Assembly: GCA_022747635.1 (NCBI GenBank)
Contig: JAKTNV010000075.1
Location: forward strand, 930,001-994,000
DNA: 64,000 nucleotides
Direction: 5' to 3'
Origin: Hetaerina americana
Taxonomy: Eukaryota > Arthropoda > Insecta > Odonata > Calopterygidae
The translations under genes and the position numbers were made by a program. Position 1 is the stretch's first letter. Every line of letters starts with the position of its first letter. Positions 42,872 through 53,116 of this stretch are shown here, in pieces. The notes under the pieces are model-generated. The model was given only the letters and a program-made list of their open reading frames with translations. It searched no databases and was not told the DNA's origin.

Positions 42872-44051
42872 GTCATAACAGTCTAACAGCTGAAGAGGTT
42901 TCCAGAGAAAATCTACTTTTATTGACAGTCCTTATAAGTTAGAAAGAGATGGAAATGCTTGAGGGTCGATTGAGTATTCTTCAATTATTTGGCAGGTTCT
43001 CGTAGGGTATTTATTGACCGAGAGGACACCTGATGACTGATTTCCACGGGGGGAAATTCTTTCCTGCGCTCACCCTGAAGCTGGTAAGATAGAGTTAGAT
43101 GGATAGATAGAGTTTTTTGGTATAGTTTTCCGAGTGTTTTTATCTGTAATGAGTGTTCTGACATAAGTAGGTAGGGACTTGGAAAGAAGGGGTCTAAGAG
43201 TGGGGTTATTCAGTGAACTGTTAAGAGCAGAGTTGATATCCTCTGTTAGAATTTTGATGCTGTGGTCTATGGAAGATTAATTAATTAACAGAGAGGGTGG
43301 GGAAGTTGTGAATTTTTCAGCTATATTTTTTTCAAACTTGGTCTAATTATGCGTTCCGGGGGAAATGGGAAGAGAAGCTACTGATGCTGTTTCAATTGAG
43401 TAAATGACTGGCAGGTGGTCTGAGGAATAGTGGTGTGTGACTGTGGAAGGGATAGTTGCTGGATACTGCTATGTCAAGGACGTCGGATGTGTCTGTGCCC
43501 TGATGCTCGGAAATGTGCGTGTGTTTATTTGGGGCATGGATGGAAATGTCCAGGTCTTAAAAGAGCTTGAATAGCGCTCTACCTTTATCATTTGTGGAGC
43601 GACAGCCCCAGTTGGAGTGCTTGCTCTTTAAATCACCTATGATTATGGTTGGAATGGTATGATGAAATAAGTCCTTTAGGTTGGGGATGACTTAGGGGGT
43701 ATGTAGAGACTGAGGGTATTGAGATGGCCTATATGTGTGTGGAGAGAAATACCGTGTTCGAGTTTGGGTGAAGTTAGCGGGAGTTGAGAGTGATTAAGGA
43801 TAGATCTAATGCTAATAGCCACTCCATCCATCGGGTTGACGTTGTTTGTATTATCACGATCAAGTCTGTATGTTGTGTAACCGGGAATATGAATGTTGTT
43901 TCTGTGTGAGTTTTGTTTTGGAAAGTGCAATTATGTCTAGCGTATGTTTTTCGATAAGCAGATGTGAGTCAATAAGATCCGAGCGAGCTCCATTGCAATT
44001 CCAAGAGAGGACAGAAAGGTGATAGATTTTACACGCTTGAGGAGCAGCCAT
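42872..44051 (-). pseudogene. AP-type endonuclease (family I), amino part of ORF2
   Basis: From 44051: HLSVLSWNCNGARSDLIDS, then a shift, YTTYRLDRDNTNNVNP, GISLHTHIGHLNTLSLY, and in another frame IIIGDLKSKHSNWGCRS (about 43600-43640), followed by a block corresponding to SDVLDIAVSSNYPF near 43450-43490. Stops and frameshifts separate these. It lies between ORF1 (to 44940) and RT (from 42871) of the same minus-strand copy. The starting ATG at 44051 is plausible because the EN start follows within 12 codons. Confidence 0.78.
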
Positions 44052-44470
44052 TATTCATGATGAAAGGGGCAAGGGAGGATAATAATATATGGCTTTTCAG
44101 AGGCAGGTGCACTACTTGGGAAGTAAAGGAGGTAAACCTCTGAATTAGTGCTGGCCAGTCGGTGATGGGGGAAGATAGGTCTGAATGAAAGTTAGGGCAA
44201 GCGGTTGAATTGCAGATGACTGGCTGTGAAGGCTTAGAGAAGGGTGGGGGTTGAGAAGTGAATGAGAAGGCTTCAATATTGGTGGAGACAACTCCAGATG
44301 GAGGCTTGAGAGAAGCATTTTGGAAGAGAGCGGGAATAGCAGGAATCGTGAGGATACTAGGGTCAAAGGGAGCGATTGATGGAGGAGGAAGCAGAGAAAT
44401 TTCTAGAGGAGGTGGCAGACAGATAGTTGGGATGATTGGGTGAGAAGTTGAGGGTGGAGGGGAATAGGTG
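44052..44470 (-). other. ORF1 C-terminal part / ORF1-ORF2 spacer, family I
   Basis: This is the element DNA on the EN side of the solo LTR. The minus strand encodes a proline- and serine-rich frame (SSLHLELSPPILKPSHSLL) like the tails of the other gag proteins. It is continuous with the segment beyond 44940 if the LTR and one target repeat are removed. Confidence 0.5.
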
Positions 44471-44939
44471 TGTCGTATCCCCGCTTCTTCGAGGGGATAT
44501 TGGCAACACCACGAGAAAGTACCCCACGAGTCGAGTCAAGTGGCTGCCTCGAGGGTAAACGGGGGCTTTTAGTTTGGTGGGTTATGACGTGGGGAGGAGT
44601 TCGTCGATAGAAATGGGGGGAAAGGAAACGAACTAAAGAGAGTACAACGGCCGGCGGTCCCTATTTAACCCAAATTTAATATAGTCTAGGGAGAAACAGA
44701 GTTTACAACAATGTATTTATATCCCTTGGCACCCGCTTGGCGCTTCCAACCAGAAGAAGGGGCCCAGCCCAACCTTCCTCTATGATCTCGAGTCCCCACT
44801 GGTCCGTAGTCCATAGCGAGTCACCAGTTATCATTGTTGGTCCACCAGTCCACATTGAGTCACCAGCGGTGATTCGGAAGCTCGGATCCACGTGTTTACT
44901 TGGTCAGTGAATCACACGGTAGAACACGCAGATGCAACA
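44471..44939. mobile_element. Solo LTR, 469 bp, with 4-bp target duplications
   Basis: It begins TGTCGTATCC and ends GATGCAACA, so it has TG...CA termini. It is flanked by GGTG on both sides (44467-44470 and 44940-44943). It has TATTTAA near 44661 as a possible core promoter on the + strand. No internal retrovirus-like genes are present, as expected after LTR-LTR recombination. It interrupts the family I gag region, so it is the younger insertion. Four- to five-bp duplications are compatible with Gypsy or Bel/Pao families; I cannot choose. Confidence 0.65.
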
Positions 44940-44943
44940 GGTG

Positions 44944-46216
44944 TATAAGTTAGGTTAGGGAAGTCACTTTGCACGAAGAGTGGATTGAACGGTGTGTTTT
45001 TAACAGCTGCTCTCTTGTCCCAAAAGTTTTCTGGAGGAGGGGAGGGGGGAGCAGAGAAGCTGAGGTGTCCGGTAAGGGTTGGCCTAGCTTTCGGGCTTGT
45101 TGCCGCATGGCGGCATGTTGGCTGCCACAGTTACAACAGTAACTAGGGCTATCTACGGGAAGAGGGCATTTTGATTTAAGGTGGTTCTGACCGCATTTCT
45201 TACAGCGGACAGGCAGGCAACAGTAGTTTCTGGTTTGGCCAAACTGCTGGCATTGGACACATTGAGCAGGATCGGTGGATGGAATGAACTCCTCTACCTT
45301 GATATCAATACTGCAGTACTATTTAAGTTCAAGCAGGTCGCTCTCGCGGGAAGGGTCCTCTAAGGATACTTTAAGGTGGATAAAGGAAGTGGAAGTGGAT
45401 TGCAGGCCTGACTGGATTTTTAGTATGCCCCTTAGAGTGAAGCCGGCTTCGTCCAGATCTTTAGCAACCTGTTCGGTCGGGGTAATCGGTGGGATGCCTT
45501 TAATTACGAAGGCACGCCTTCTTTCAGCAGGAGTTGGGTTTGTGAAATAGGGAAGGTTATTTGAATCAAGGAATGTTCGAATTTTCCAGTGGTCATTAGG
45601 GCATTTTCGGAGGATATGGATATAGGAATTGCTGTATGAAATTTTGGGTTGGTAGCTAGTGAGGTGGGAGAGTTGAAGGATGTATTTCTGGTAGGATTGA
45701 GAAGCAGAGAGGCGAATAGGGGGAAGGTTATTGGTTGGGCGAGATTCAATGGGTAAAGTAGGATTGGTGGGTAAGGTTGGCATGGGGAGGGCATTTGGAT
45801 GAAAATTTATTTATCCGGGCAACTGTAGTCCATCCTTCTTCCCCTGCTACAGCCGAAGACTCAGCATCTGCAGCCGTGGAGTTGCTGCTATGCACAGGTT
45901 GCTTTTCAGGAACAGTGGATGGACGAACATCTACTTCCGGACACGTGGAGTTATCTTCGGGCCGTAACACCGAAGGGCAGTCACCTATCACCTCCGCAGA
46001 GTCTTCCTTTTCGGACAGAGGTTTGGCAGCTTTGGGGTCGATGGTGTTGGAAGGAGGTATCGCCTTTTGAAGGGCTTTAGTCATTTTCTTGGGTTTACTT
46101 TTCTTTTTATCCGCTGGTTTTGCCTGGTGAAGTCTTTTGGCCAGCCTGGTGACAATGTGTGAAGTTGTGTGCTGGTCAGTTGTGGGCTCATGTAGGGATT
46201 CCTGCGCAGTCTTCAT
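44944..46216 (-). pseudogene. Jockey-type ORF1 (gag) with CCHC knuckles (family I)
   Basis: From 46216 the minus strand gives a lysine/serine/glutamate-rich N-terminal region, then in a second frame FVIKGIPPITPTEQVAKDL (about 45450-45510) and LKIQSGLQSTSTSFIHLKV, the pre-knuckle domain. After a TAG stop near 45295 come CVQCQQFGQTRNYC, CKKCGQNHLKSKC and CCNCGSQHAAMRQQ (about 45110-45250). The first and third knuckles have substitutions in the histidine or last cysteine position. It belongs with the leader cassette upstream and EN and RT downstream; the solo LTR cuts its C-terminal end. Confidence 0.78.
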
Positions 46217-46870
46217 TAGATGAAGGGGATTTGATGGAGTGGGGTGAGTATGGAGAGGAGGCAGAGGAAAAGATGGATATAGATGGAGATTCGGGCTTGT
46301 CTGGGTCTTTATTTCCCATACTCATCCCACGGAGTATGATTGCAAGGCGGGGAATAACGTATTATATAGAGGTTAATATATTGCCTTGCGACGTTAAACC
46401 GAACAGACAGCCCTAAGAATTGGACCCTCAGGTTCAGCAAGGCGTGCAGTGGAGGTGCAAGCCCTCTGCCAAGTCTCCCTGGATAAGACCAAGAATAGGG
46501 GATATGTGAGTGAGCACCACCCGGGGGGTGAGAAGGGGGGACTAGTTAGCCCTCCCAACCGGGCACCTCTACCAATTGGTACTTATAACCAGTATTGCTA
46601 AAGTAGCGGTGTGGACAATGATTCTTTATCTGGTCCTAATGAGGGCCGAAGAAACCACGTGGGTAGTAGTGCAATGAGTGGTCCTTAAAAGGTCCGTCCA
46701 GTTGCAAAATGAAAAGAAGTCCTGTGAGGTGCTGAGGTCGATGTCGGTGTGCAGAGTGTCCAGAAGAGTCCAAGAGAAAGCAGGGTCAGCCAGGAGAGAA
46801 ATCCAAAATCCGGTCCGGTCGATATATAAAAGTAGAAAGTATCAGGTATGCAGCACGAATCTCCGCTGTT
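46217..46870 (-). promoter_or_regulatory. 5' leader of family I including leader cassette, copy 4
   Basis: On the minus strand 46850-46670 matches the + strand at 1155-1340 (CTCCTGGCTGAC, GGACCTTTTAAGGA), and 46560-46530 carries the cassette block GGGCTAACTAGTCCCCCCTT. It leads into gag at 46216. The left match ends where the RT of another copy is cut off near 46870, so this is the 5' end of the element. Confidence 0.6.
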
Positions 46871-47408
46871 GAGCATGGAGCATGAACCCACGATTCAACT
46901 AGCCGTAAGACCTGGTGGATTGAGGAGGTGTTGGACCGGAAGCCGAATTGTTCAGGGCGAAGGACATTATTGGCTGATGCATGGTTGAGAAGGCGGGTAA
47001 GGATTATTTTTTCGAAAATTTTTGACAGGTTAGATAGAAGGGTGATAGGTCTGCTGTTGCCAGGGATTGTAGGGTCTTTACCGGGTTTGGGGATGAGAAG
47101 GACTTTGCCAGTTTTCCAGATTTCGGGATAGTAGGATTGGAGATAGCAGTGGTTGAATAGGTCTGAAAGGATAAGGGTGAATTTGGGGACTGAAGAGGCA
47201 GATTTAAGCAATTTATTTGAGATTTTATCTAGTCCAGGAGCAGTGTGATGAGGTAGGGCATTAATGATGGATTGGATTTCAGATGCATCGGTGATGGGGG
47301 GGGAAGGTCGGGTGGGTTATATGGGAGGAAGCGCAGTGATTCGTCAATTTTGTCTTCGTTTAAGGAAGGGGAATTGTCCAAAGTCATAACAGTCTGCAGG
47401 ATGTCGGC
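46871..47408 (-). pseudogene. Jockey-clade RT, amino half of palm, truncated (family H)
   Basis: The minus-strand frame from 47211 has KFTLILSDLFNHCYLQSYY, PEIWKTGKVLLIPKPGKD, NSRPITLLSNLSKIFEK, PEQFGFRSNTSSIHQVL and RLVESW. It stops at the blocks preceding the first catalytic aspartate, where a family I leader begins. The upstream part (47212-47408) carries the APGLDK region in a shifted frame. It continues the EN region at 47.41-48.66 kb; together they are the EN-plus-partial-RT of one copy. Confidence 0.8.
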
Positions 47409-48660
47409 TTATATTTCCACTTTAGCTTTGGGGTCAAAAATGTATGTACTGTCATGTTTTAGTGGCGGGGAGAAAATTCTGTTGCGTCTTCTGAGGGAAC
47501 GTGATATGGTCCAAGTGGAATCATCTTCAAAGTTTAATGCTGAAAGGTGGGTTTCCCAGTTTTTGGTTTTAAATTTGGATATTTCTGTTTTTGCAAGGTT
47601 GCTTAAGTGGGAGTATTCGTGCTTGTGAAAGGGGAGTCGGGATTGCTGCCAGTGTCTGCGCGCAGCATTTCTGGCAAGGATGATGTTTTTTATGTGTAGC
47701 GGAAGGGAGAGTTTGGATGAATTACTCTTGGGGACAATTTTCCTTATTTTATTAAGGGCATCATGGAGAGTGCTAGTCAGGAGAATGGCTCGGGAGTTCA
47801 TGTCTTCGTAAGTTGGGTTTTGGAGGGGAGTCAGGGGATCTAATAGAGTGGAAAGGGTGTCCGGAAGTCTGGGCCAGTCGGTCAGTTGGTTTTTTGGAAG
47901 GATGTCAAGAATGGGATTAAGAGGGATGGAGAGGAGGATAGGTAGGTGGTCGGAGCTGAGGTCGTGAATAACTGAGGGAGGGTCTAAAAACGTAAGACTG
48001 AGGGATACTGCAATGTCAAGGATGTCACTTCTTGCGCTGGTTTGCGGGGGGATATAGGTAGGTTCCAGAGGGGAAAGGATGGAGATAGGCTTGAAGGAGA
48101 TGAAGGATTGGAGAATGCGGCCATTGATGTTTGAGGAAAGGCAGCCCCAGTTCTGATGCTTACAATTCCAGTTGCCAACGAACATGGCCCTGCTATGTAG
48201 GGAAAACAATTTGCTCAGGTCATCCCTGCTTAGGGTGTGAGAGGGGGGATGGTATATTGAGTATAAATGTAAGTTACCTTGTGGGGTGTGGAGTGTAATA
48301 CCAAAACCTCTAATTTGCTGAAGACGGGGGAAGGAAGAGGGGTGTGGTTCAGACCTTTTTTAATGAGGACTGCGACTCCTCCTCCAGGAGTGGTTCTGTC
48401 AAGTCTGTAACAGGTGTAGTTAGGGAAGTGTTGGGAAATGTGAGGTTTTAGGAAGGTTTCTTATAGTAGTATAATGTCAGTGGCGTGGTCGGAAACGTAT
48501 TTTTGTAGTTCAACTTTTCTTTTCATGATGCTATTGCACTTCCAGGAGAGGATGGTGATGTGGTTGGATGTATGTATATGTTGGCTGTTTGGTGGGTTCA
48601 TGGTTCAGTCTGGAGGAGGAGGATTTGCTCGGATGAAAAGCTTTTTGGCCTTTACATAGG
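47409..48660 (-). pseudogene. AP-type endonuclease and linker (family H)
   Basis: The best EN of this family. From about 48590: ITILSWKCNSIMKRKVEL, DIILL, CYRLDRTTPGGGVAVLIKK, then after a frameshift the open frame to 47409 with FVGNWNCKHQNWGCLSS, SARSDILDIAVSLSL, HDLSSDHLPILLSIP and the linker ARNAARRHWQQSRLPFH and LSALNFEDDSTWTISRSL. The frame from 48209 is open for 266 codons. DNA upstream of the EN ATG (to 48660) still matches the gag tail of the 2.3 kb copy (CCTCCAGACTGAACCATGAA), which fixes the upstream border. Confidence 0.85.
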
Positions 48661-49355
48661 AAAGAGATCAGTGGAGCCTGACGTAGAGGAGAGGAGTTTG
48701 CGACAGTGGTTAAAAGGGACGTGAACTGGTTTATGGCCAAGTCTATTTGGTGGCAGTTAGAGAGCTGCAGTTGAGGTACAGCAGGTCGCATGGAATGTTT
48801 TCCAGTTTATTTTGCCAGTATGCACAGTGGGGATGGTGGGATTTGGGAGGACAGTGAATGTGAGTGGGCAGTGGTCTGAAGCTGCATTATTCACATTGAG
48901 GATATCGAAGGTTGGAGCAAGGGAGGTAAGTACAATATCAAGGATGTCAGAGGAGTTTGGGTTTGGGGGGAAATGAGTGGGTAGGGCTGGAGCCATAATG
49001 GAAAAATTGGCCAAAAGCTGAAGACGGCACAGGGAGAGGCCAAGACTCGAGTTTAGTCTGCAGCCCCAGGCCATGTGTTTGGCGTTTAAGTCCCCTCCTA
49101 GAATAGATCGGGGAGTGAGGACAGTTTTAATTGCTTCAAGGTCTTCCGTAGTGAATTTTGTGCAGCTTGGGGGCAAGTAGGCTGACCAGATATTCAGCTT
49201 CCCTTCTCTGGTCTTTAAGGTAATCCTGACCAGTTCAAGGTTCTTTGTGTACGGTGGGGATAGTTGGCAGCAGGGTATGTGATTTTTAATGAGGATAGCT
49301 ACTCCTCCTCCTCCGCCTTTTGTATCTGGCCGGTCACGCCGGAGGACCTTGTAAT
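48661..49355 (-). pseudogene. AP-type endonuclease (family G-like), both ends truncated
   Basis: A minus-strand frame runs from about 49355: KGGGGGVAILIKNHIPCC, LVRITLKTREGKLNIWSAY, LPPSCTKFTTEDLEAIK, SILGGDLNAKHMAWGC, SSDILDIVLTSL and NNAASDHCPLTF, covering most conserved EN blocks including GGDLN and SDH. It is open to 48757, then shifts into the linker ATKYIDN-like QIDLAINQFTSLL. The first EN block is missing where a + strand RT scrap abuts. At 48660 it is cut by family H sequence. No RT follows, so this is an isolated EN domain. Confidence 0.82.
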
Positions 49356-49359
49356 TCTC

Positions 49360-49434
49360 TCACGGTTTCAACCAGAGAATGGTCACAGACGCTGTGTTTC
49401 TAGACGTCGCCAGAGCCTTTGACCGTGTCTGGTA
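49360..49434 (+). pseudogene. RT palm scrap joined to a 3' UTR
   Basis: The + strand encodes GFNQRMVTDAVFLDVARAF followed by DRVW and a stop: the palm block with the first catalytic aspartate. The sequence then goes directly into 3' UTR-like AT-rich DNA, so the rest of the RT has been deleted. Confidence 0.65.
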
Positions 49435-49800
49435 AACATGCTCCAAACCGGTACGATAGCCAAGTAGTCTACCGGCGTGCTTCGTGAAATTTTTCTCAAA
49501 TCACGCACAATAATCATGTTTAATCGGTAGTGAGAAGAACTATTAAAGTATACATTAAATAATAATAATAATAATAGAAAAAATAAATAAAAATAATAAA
49601 AACAATATCCTATTTGGTATTCAAAAAAATGTATATAAAACAAAATCCTCAAAAGGATTAAAAAATAACAATAATAAAAATAATAAAATATACCACAAAA
49701 AGGAAAAAAAGAAATTTAGCTGTAAGTATCATTTTAGTCATCTTCAATAACTTTAGCTGGGACAAAATCTTTTTCCCAGGTTAGTTTTTAAGTTTCTCTT
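49435..49800 (+). other. AT-rich 3' UTR of a deleted Jockey-type copy
   Basis: AAT/AAAT repeats (about 49556-49700) like those after the RT end at 541-770. It ends at the conserved junction block. Confidence 0.5.
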
Positions 49801-50051
49801 TCTCGCAAACATATACGCACACATCCGTCATGGTCCTCAAATGCCATGTTTTAACTTGTATGTAAATTGACCGGTAAGGGTGAGTATTCTCACCGGTACG
49901 GTATACACACGCCCTTTAACATCAAGGGCGCCAATGACATCTGGTCGGATTCTGTACAGCTGGACCGCTTTGACATCCACGCGGTTCAAATGACATTTCC
50001 ATAAATCTTGGTTGGCGTGGTAATGGTCGCCCTACATATGCACCCGTTGCC
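49801..50051 (+). promoter_or_regulatory. Junction block and short leader with stem-loop, copy 2
   Basis: It starts TCGCAAACATATACGCACAC like 894 and 61.59 kb. The stem-loop GGTGAG-TATT-CTCACC occupies 49879-49894, flanked by ACCGGT on the left and ACCGGTACGGTATACACACG on the right. The gag ATG lies only about 160 bp downstream here, compared with several hundred bp in the other two copies. Confidence 0.6.
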
Positions 50052-50995
50052 TTGGCAAAAGTTTCGGCAATTATGAATCACAGTGAATTCGCATCTCTGG
50101 TCATGGACGCCGTCCCGCAGACAACTGACGGTTTGCGCGAGGCGGTCGCGGCCCTTTCGGTGAGCGAAAGGGAAGCCATATTTGAGACGTTTCCACCATC
50201 ACCTCCTGTGCATCACGACCAAACCACTTCGTATCATCCAAAGGACACGCCTTCCACGCAGCCTGCATCGCAGTCCATCCCTGCGGCTTGCCACTCGGCT
50301 TATTTACCATCGGAACCCATGGAACTTGGCGCCTTTCCGGCTCCGGTGAGTGTTCCCATCCTTCCCGGTCAATCGAAATCACCTCAGGGCACTGTAACGG
50401 ATGCAATTTGTCCGAGCACGTACCATGGCAATTCATTAATTGGTAAAAATGGTAATTCCGTTTCGAAAGAAGACGACTTCACGCTTGTTACCTCGAAACG
50501 CCGACGCCATATGGCATCAGGCGCGTTGTCATCCCTTCCGGTTTCCTCCGTCAATGTATCAAATCGGTTTACGCTCTTGACGGAAGGGGATGTCCCGCCG
50601 CCCCGTATACATTCCGTTCCCCCTCCTCCTCGGCATCAATCGTGCATGTCACCCGCTGCAGCGGGAACAATTACGACCCCGGGCAAAGGTAATATCCCAC
50701 CCTTTCGTCTCGCGGACGTTTCAAAATGGAGCAAGATAAATTCGCACATCAAGCGTGCGTGTGCTTTTCCCCCCTGTCGCCCATTCTACGGGTGCAAATG
50801 CGGCCATTATCAAGTGCAGCAATTCGGAGGACTACTCGAAAGTAGCATTAATTCTCCGGGAATTGGAGGTTCCCCATGTAATCTGCCAGCTGCCCGAAAA
50901 TCGCTGCCGCGAATTCGCTATTCGTGGGGTCGTTCCGTCAGTCGAGGATGATTTAATTCTTCGCGACCTGCAATCCAGACCAGACCATTGGAAGT
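50052..50995 (+). pseudogene. Jockey-type ORF1 (gag), knuckle region missing
   Basis: The frame opens MAKVSAIMNHSEFASLVMD and includes LSVSEREAIFETFPPSPP, EPMELGAFPAPVSVPILPG, then DFTLVTSKRRRHMASGALS and VSNRFTLLTEGDVPPPRI. A frameshift near 50755 moves to CSNSEDYSKVALILREL and CQLPENRCREFAIRGVVPS, after which the frame ends at 50995. The segment with the CCHC knuckles (see 59.75-59.95 kb) is absent and AT-rich 3' UTR-like DNA follows. The sequence is GC-richer than the flanks. It is the closest relative of the gag in the chimeric insertion at 58.7-60.3 kb. Confidence 0.82.
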
Positions 50996-51420
50996 AAACC
51001 TATAACTACTCCTTCGGATTCGCATCCTTTTGAGGCAGGGTTGGTACTTTTGTTGTGGTAATTTTTTTATTAAGGTTGGTAGAGTGACAAGGAGAGTTCA
51101 GTTGTCATGTTTTATTTTATTTCCTTTTTTTTATTTATTATTATTTAAATGAATATTTTTTTCATTTTAAGTTATTTTAAAAAAATGTTATTATGGTGAT
51201 AACGGGTTGATTTGGTAGTAAGGATGTAGGTGAGAATGGAGGTGATTCGTAGGTGTGCGTCAGCGTATTCGGATACTGGTTGGGAGGACTCCCACGACCG
51301 ACTACCCATGACATGGTCATTGGTGACTGGTGCACGGAAGCGAACCGAACTGAACTGGGGCAAGGGAAGGCAGCCATTGCTGGGTTACGATACGAGGAGG
51401 AGTCTCAAAAATACGTATTG
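50996..51420 (+). other. AT-rich tail and start of the family E leader
   Basis: 51050-51190 is T-rich like a 3' UTR, suggesting that the gag copy goes straight to its 3' end by internal deletion. The part from about 51200 may already belong to the family E leader. No coding signal. Confidence 0.4.
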
Positions 51421-51751
51421 GAAGCGCTCGGGGGGGAAGGCTAACTCAGTCCCTTCTTCTCACTCTCGAGTGGTGTTCCGATACGCCCCAAAGGTTGTCT
51501 CGTGCTCAAAAACCTGGGAAGAGGGAACCCCTCTTTGCACTCTCAGGGGATCGGCACGGGTCCACTTATTAGGGCATAGAGAGTAGGATAGGGAGGAACC
51601 GGCTTAGGCCGGCTGTGCCCGCACCGCTTGTCGGACAGATCGGCCGGATTTGCTACGTTCCTCAATTGAGCCATCGCGGGATATTCCCTCCCCTTAAATA
51701 GGCGACGGAGACTCCTCCAAATTCAGTTACGGAGATTCTAAAATCGATACA
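51421..51751 (+). promoter_or_regulatory. Leader cassette, copy 5, family E 5' UTR
   Basis: It contains GGGGAAGGCTAACTCAGTCCC, TTCTTCTCACTC and CTGTGCCCGCACCGCTTG (about 51620), in the same order as at 4.8, 38.1, 40.75 (minus) and 46.55 kb (first block only, minus). It ends at the ORF1 ATG. I infer that it is transcribed leader; promoter elements cannot be demonstrated. Confidence 0.65.
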
Positions 51752-53116
51752 ATGTTGCGATCGCCAACTAAACCATCAAGGCTTGAAGAAGTAGAGGCTA
51801 GAAATAAAATACCCCTCCCGCCCCAAATCCAAACAATTCTATTTCAAAGGGATAGTGACAAGGGAAAAAATCAACAAAGTGACACTAGCGTTAGAAGTGC
51901 AAACCCTGATGGGTATTGCCGTGATATGGAGGAACAAAAGATTACTGACGACACTGTTGATGAACATTTGTTCGAAACAGTAGAACAAACCAAAAAGAAA
52001 AGACGAAGGGAAGAAAACCCCAAACAAGGGTCTTTTAATATAGGGACTAGAAACAAATTCGTGCCATTGATAAATCTAGCAGAGGAGGAAAAAGCGGAGA
52101 AAAGTAAATTTAATACTAATGAAAACCAGACATATCCAAGGAGTAAATGGCCACCTGCGATCATTGTGTACAAAATCCTAAACATAACAGAATTTATCAA
52201 AAAGCTTAGAGAACTGGCAAAGGACAAAACCTTCATAATCAAAAAGACAATTGACGGAAATAGAATACAGCTTAAAACCAAGGATGACTACGAAAAAGTT
52301 TTAAACTTTCTCGAAACAAAGTGAGCACAATTCACGACATGGGCCGCATAAGGGGAAGGCGTCGTAAGATACGTAATTCATGGCCTTGACCGCGGTATAG
52401 ATGTCGAGTACATAAAAGAAGAATTGAATGGGGCGAAAATCCCGTGCCTGAGCGTAAAGCCGATTAGCGAGAGAAACGCAGACATCTACGTAGCGACTGT
52501 AAATAGAGGAGATAACTTTGATATTAAAAAACTCGAAGAAATAAAATATCTGTGCGCACACTCAGTGACCATATCAGCATTTAAATATAGCAAGCCCCAG
52601 AGATGCTACAAATGCAATCGCTACGGACACGGCTCAAGGTACTGTCAGGCCACCCCTCGGTGCTATATATGCGCTGGAGATCATGAGGGCATGAATTGCC
52701 CCCGATCAAGTCCTGTGTCGTGCTGCAACTGTGGCGGAGACCATGAAGCTTACACCCGGACATGCCCTGACTACATTAGAGCGGCAAAAAAGTACAAACA
52801 AAAGAAAACGCCCGCAGAGACGGAGAAAAGGGGAGCAAATAGAACCTTCAAACCTGCACCGGCCATCAACCCATGGCAAAAAAAGGCACAAGAACAAGGA
52901 AAATCTACGGAAGAAGGAAAGGATTTGACAGGTACTATTAGGACCGAGAGCCAGGAAACCGAAAAAACATATGGACATATCCCCGAAATATCCGACCTTA
53001 TAAAAACCATGTCCGAGTTCGGGAAAATGATGCAACTACAAATGCAAATGTTACAGGAAATGATGACCAAAATAAGCGGCATAATACTTACAAGCGCCAA
53101 CTATCATGGAAAATAG
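51752..53116 (+). pseudogene. Family E ORF1 (gag) with three CCHC knuckles, one frameshift
   Basis: This is a nucleic-acid-binding gag-like protein. The N-terminal part (190 codons to 52324) has LPPQIQTILFQRDSD, LFETVEQTKKKRRREE and PAIIVYKILNITEFIKKL. After a frameshift near 52324-52400 comes VVRYVIHGLDRGIDVEY, the pre-knuckle domain, then CYKCNRYGHGSRYC, CYICAGDHEGMNC and CCNCGGDHEAYTRTC (about 52605-52770), all with complete C-C-H-C ligands. The lysine-rich tail ends in LQMQMLQEMMTKISG, a possible short coiled coil. It overlaps the start of ORF2 by about 10 bases, a tight ORF1-ORF2 arrangement. Confidence 0.87.

Noticed and set aside
44703..44891. A 62-codon minus-strand frame with tryptophan/glycine-threonine repeats
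   Set aside because: It lies entirely inside the solo LTR, and its pattern comes from a short repeated GAGTCACCAG-type sequence in the LTR.
51421..51680. An HDV-like self-cleaving ribozyme in the leader cassette
   Set aside because: I could not build a convincing nested double pseudoknot by eye; left as a test in the findings, not a feature.
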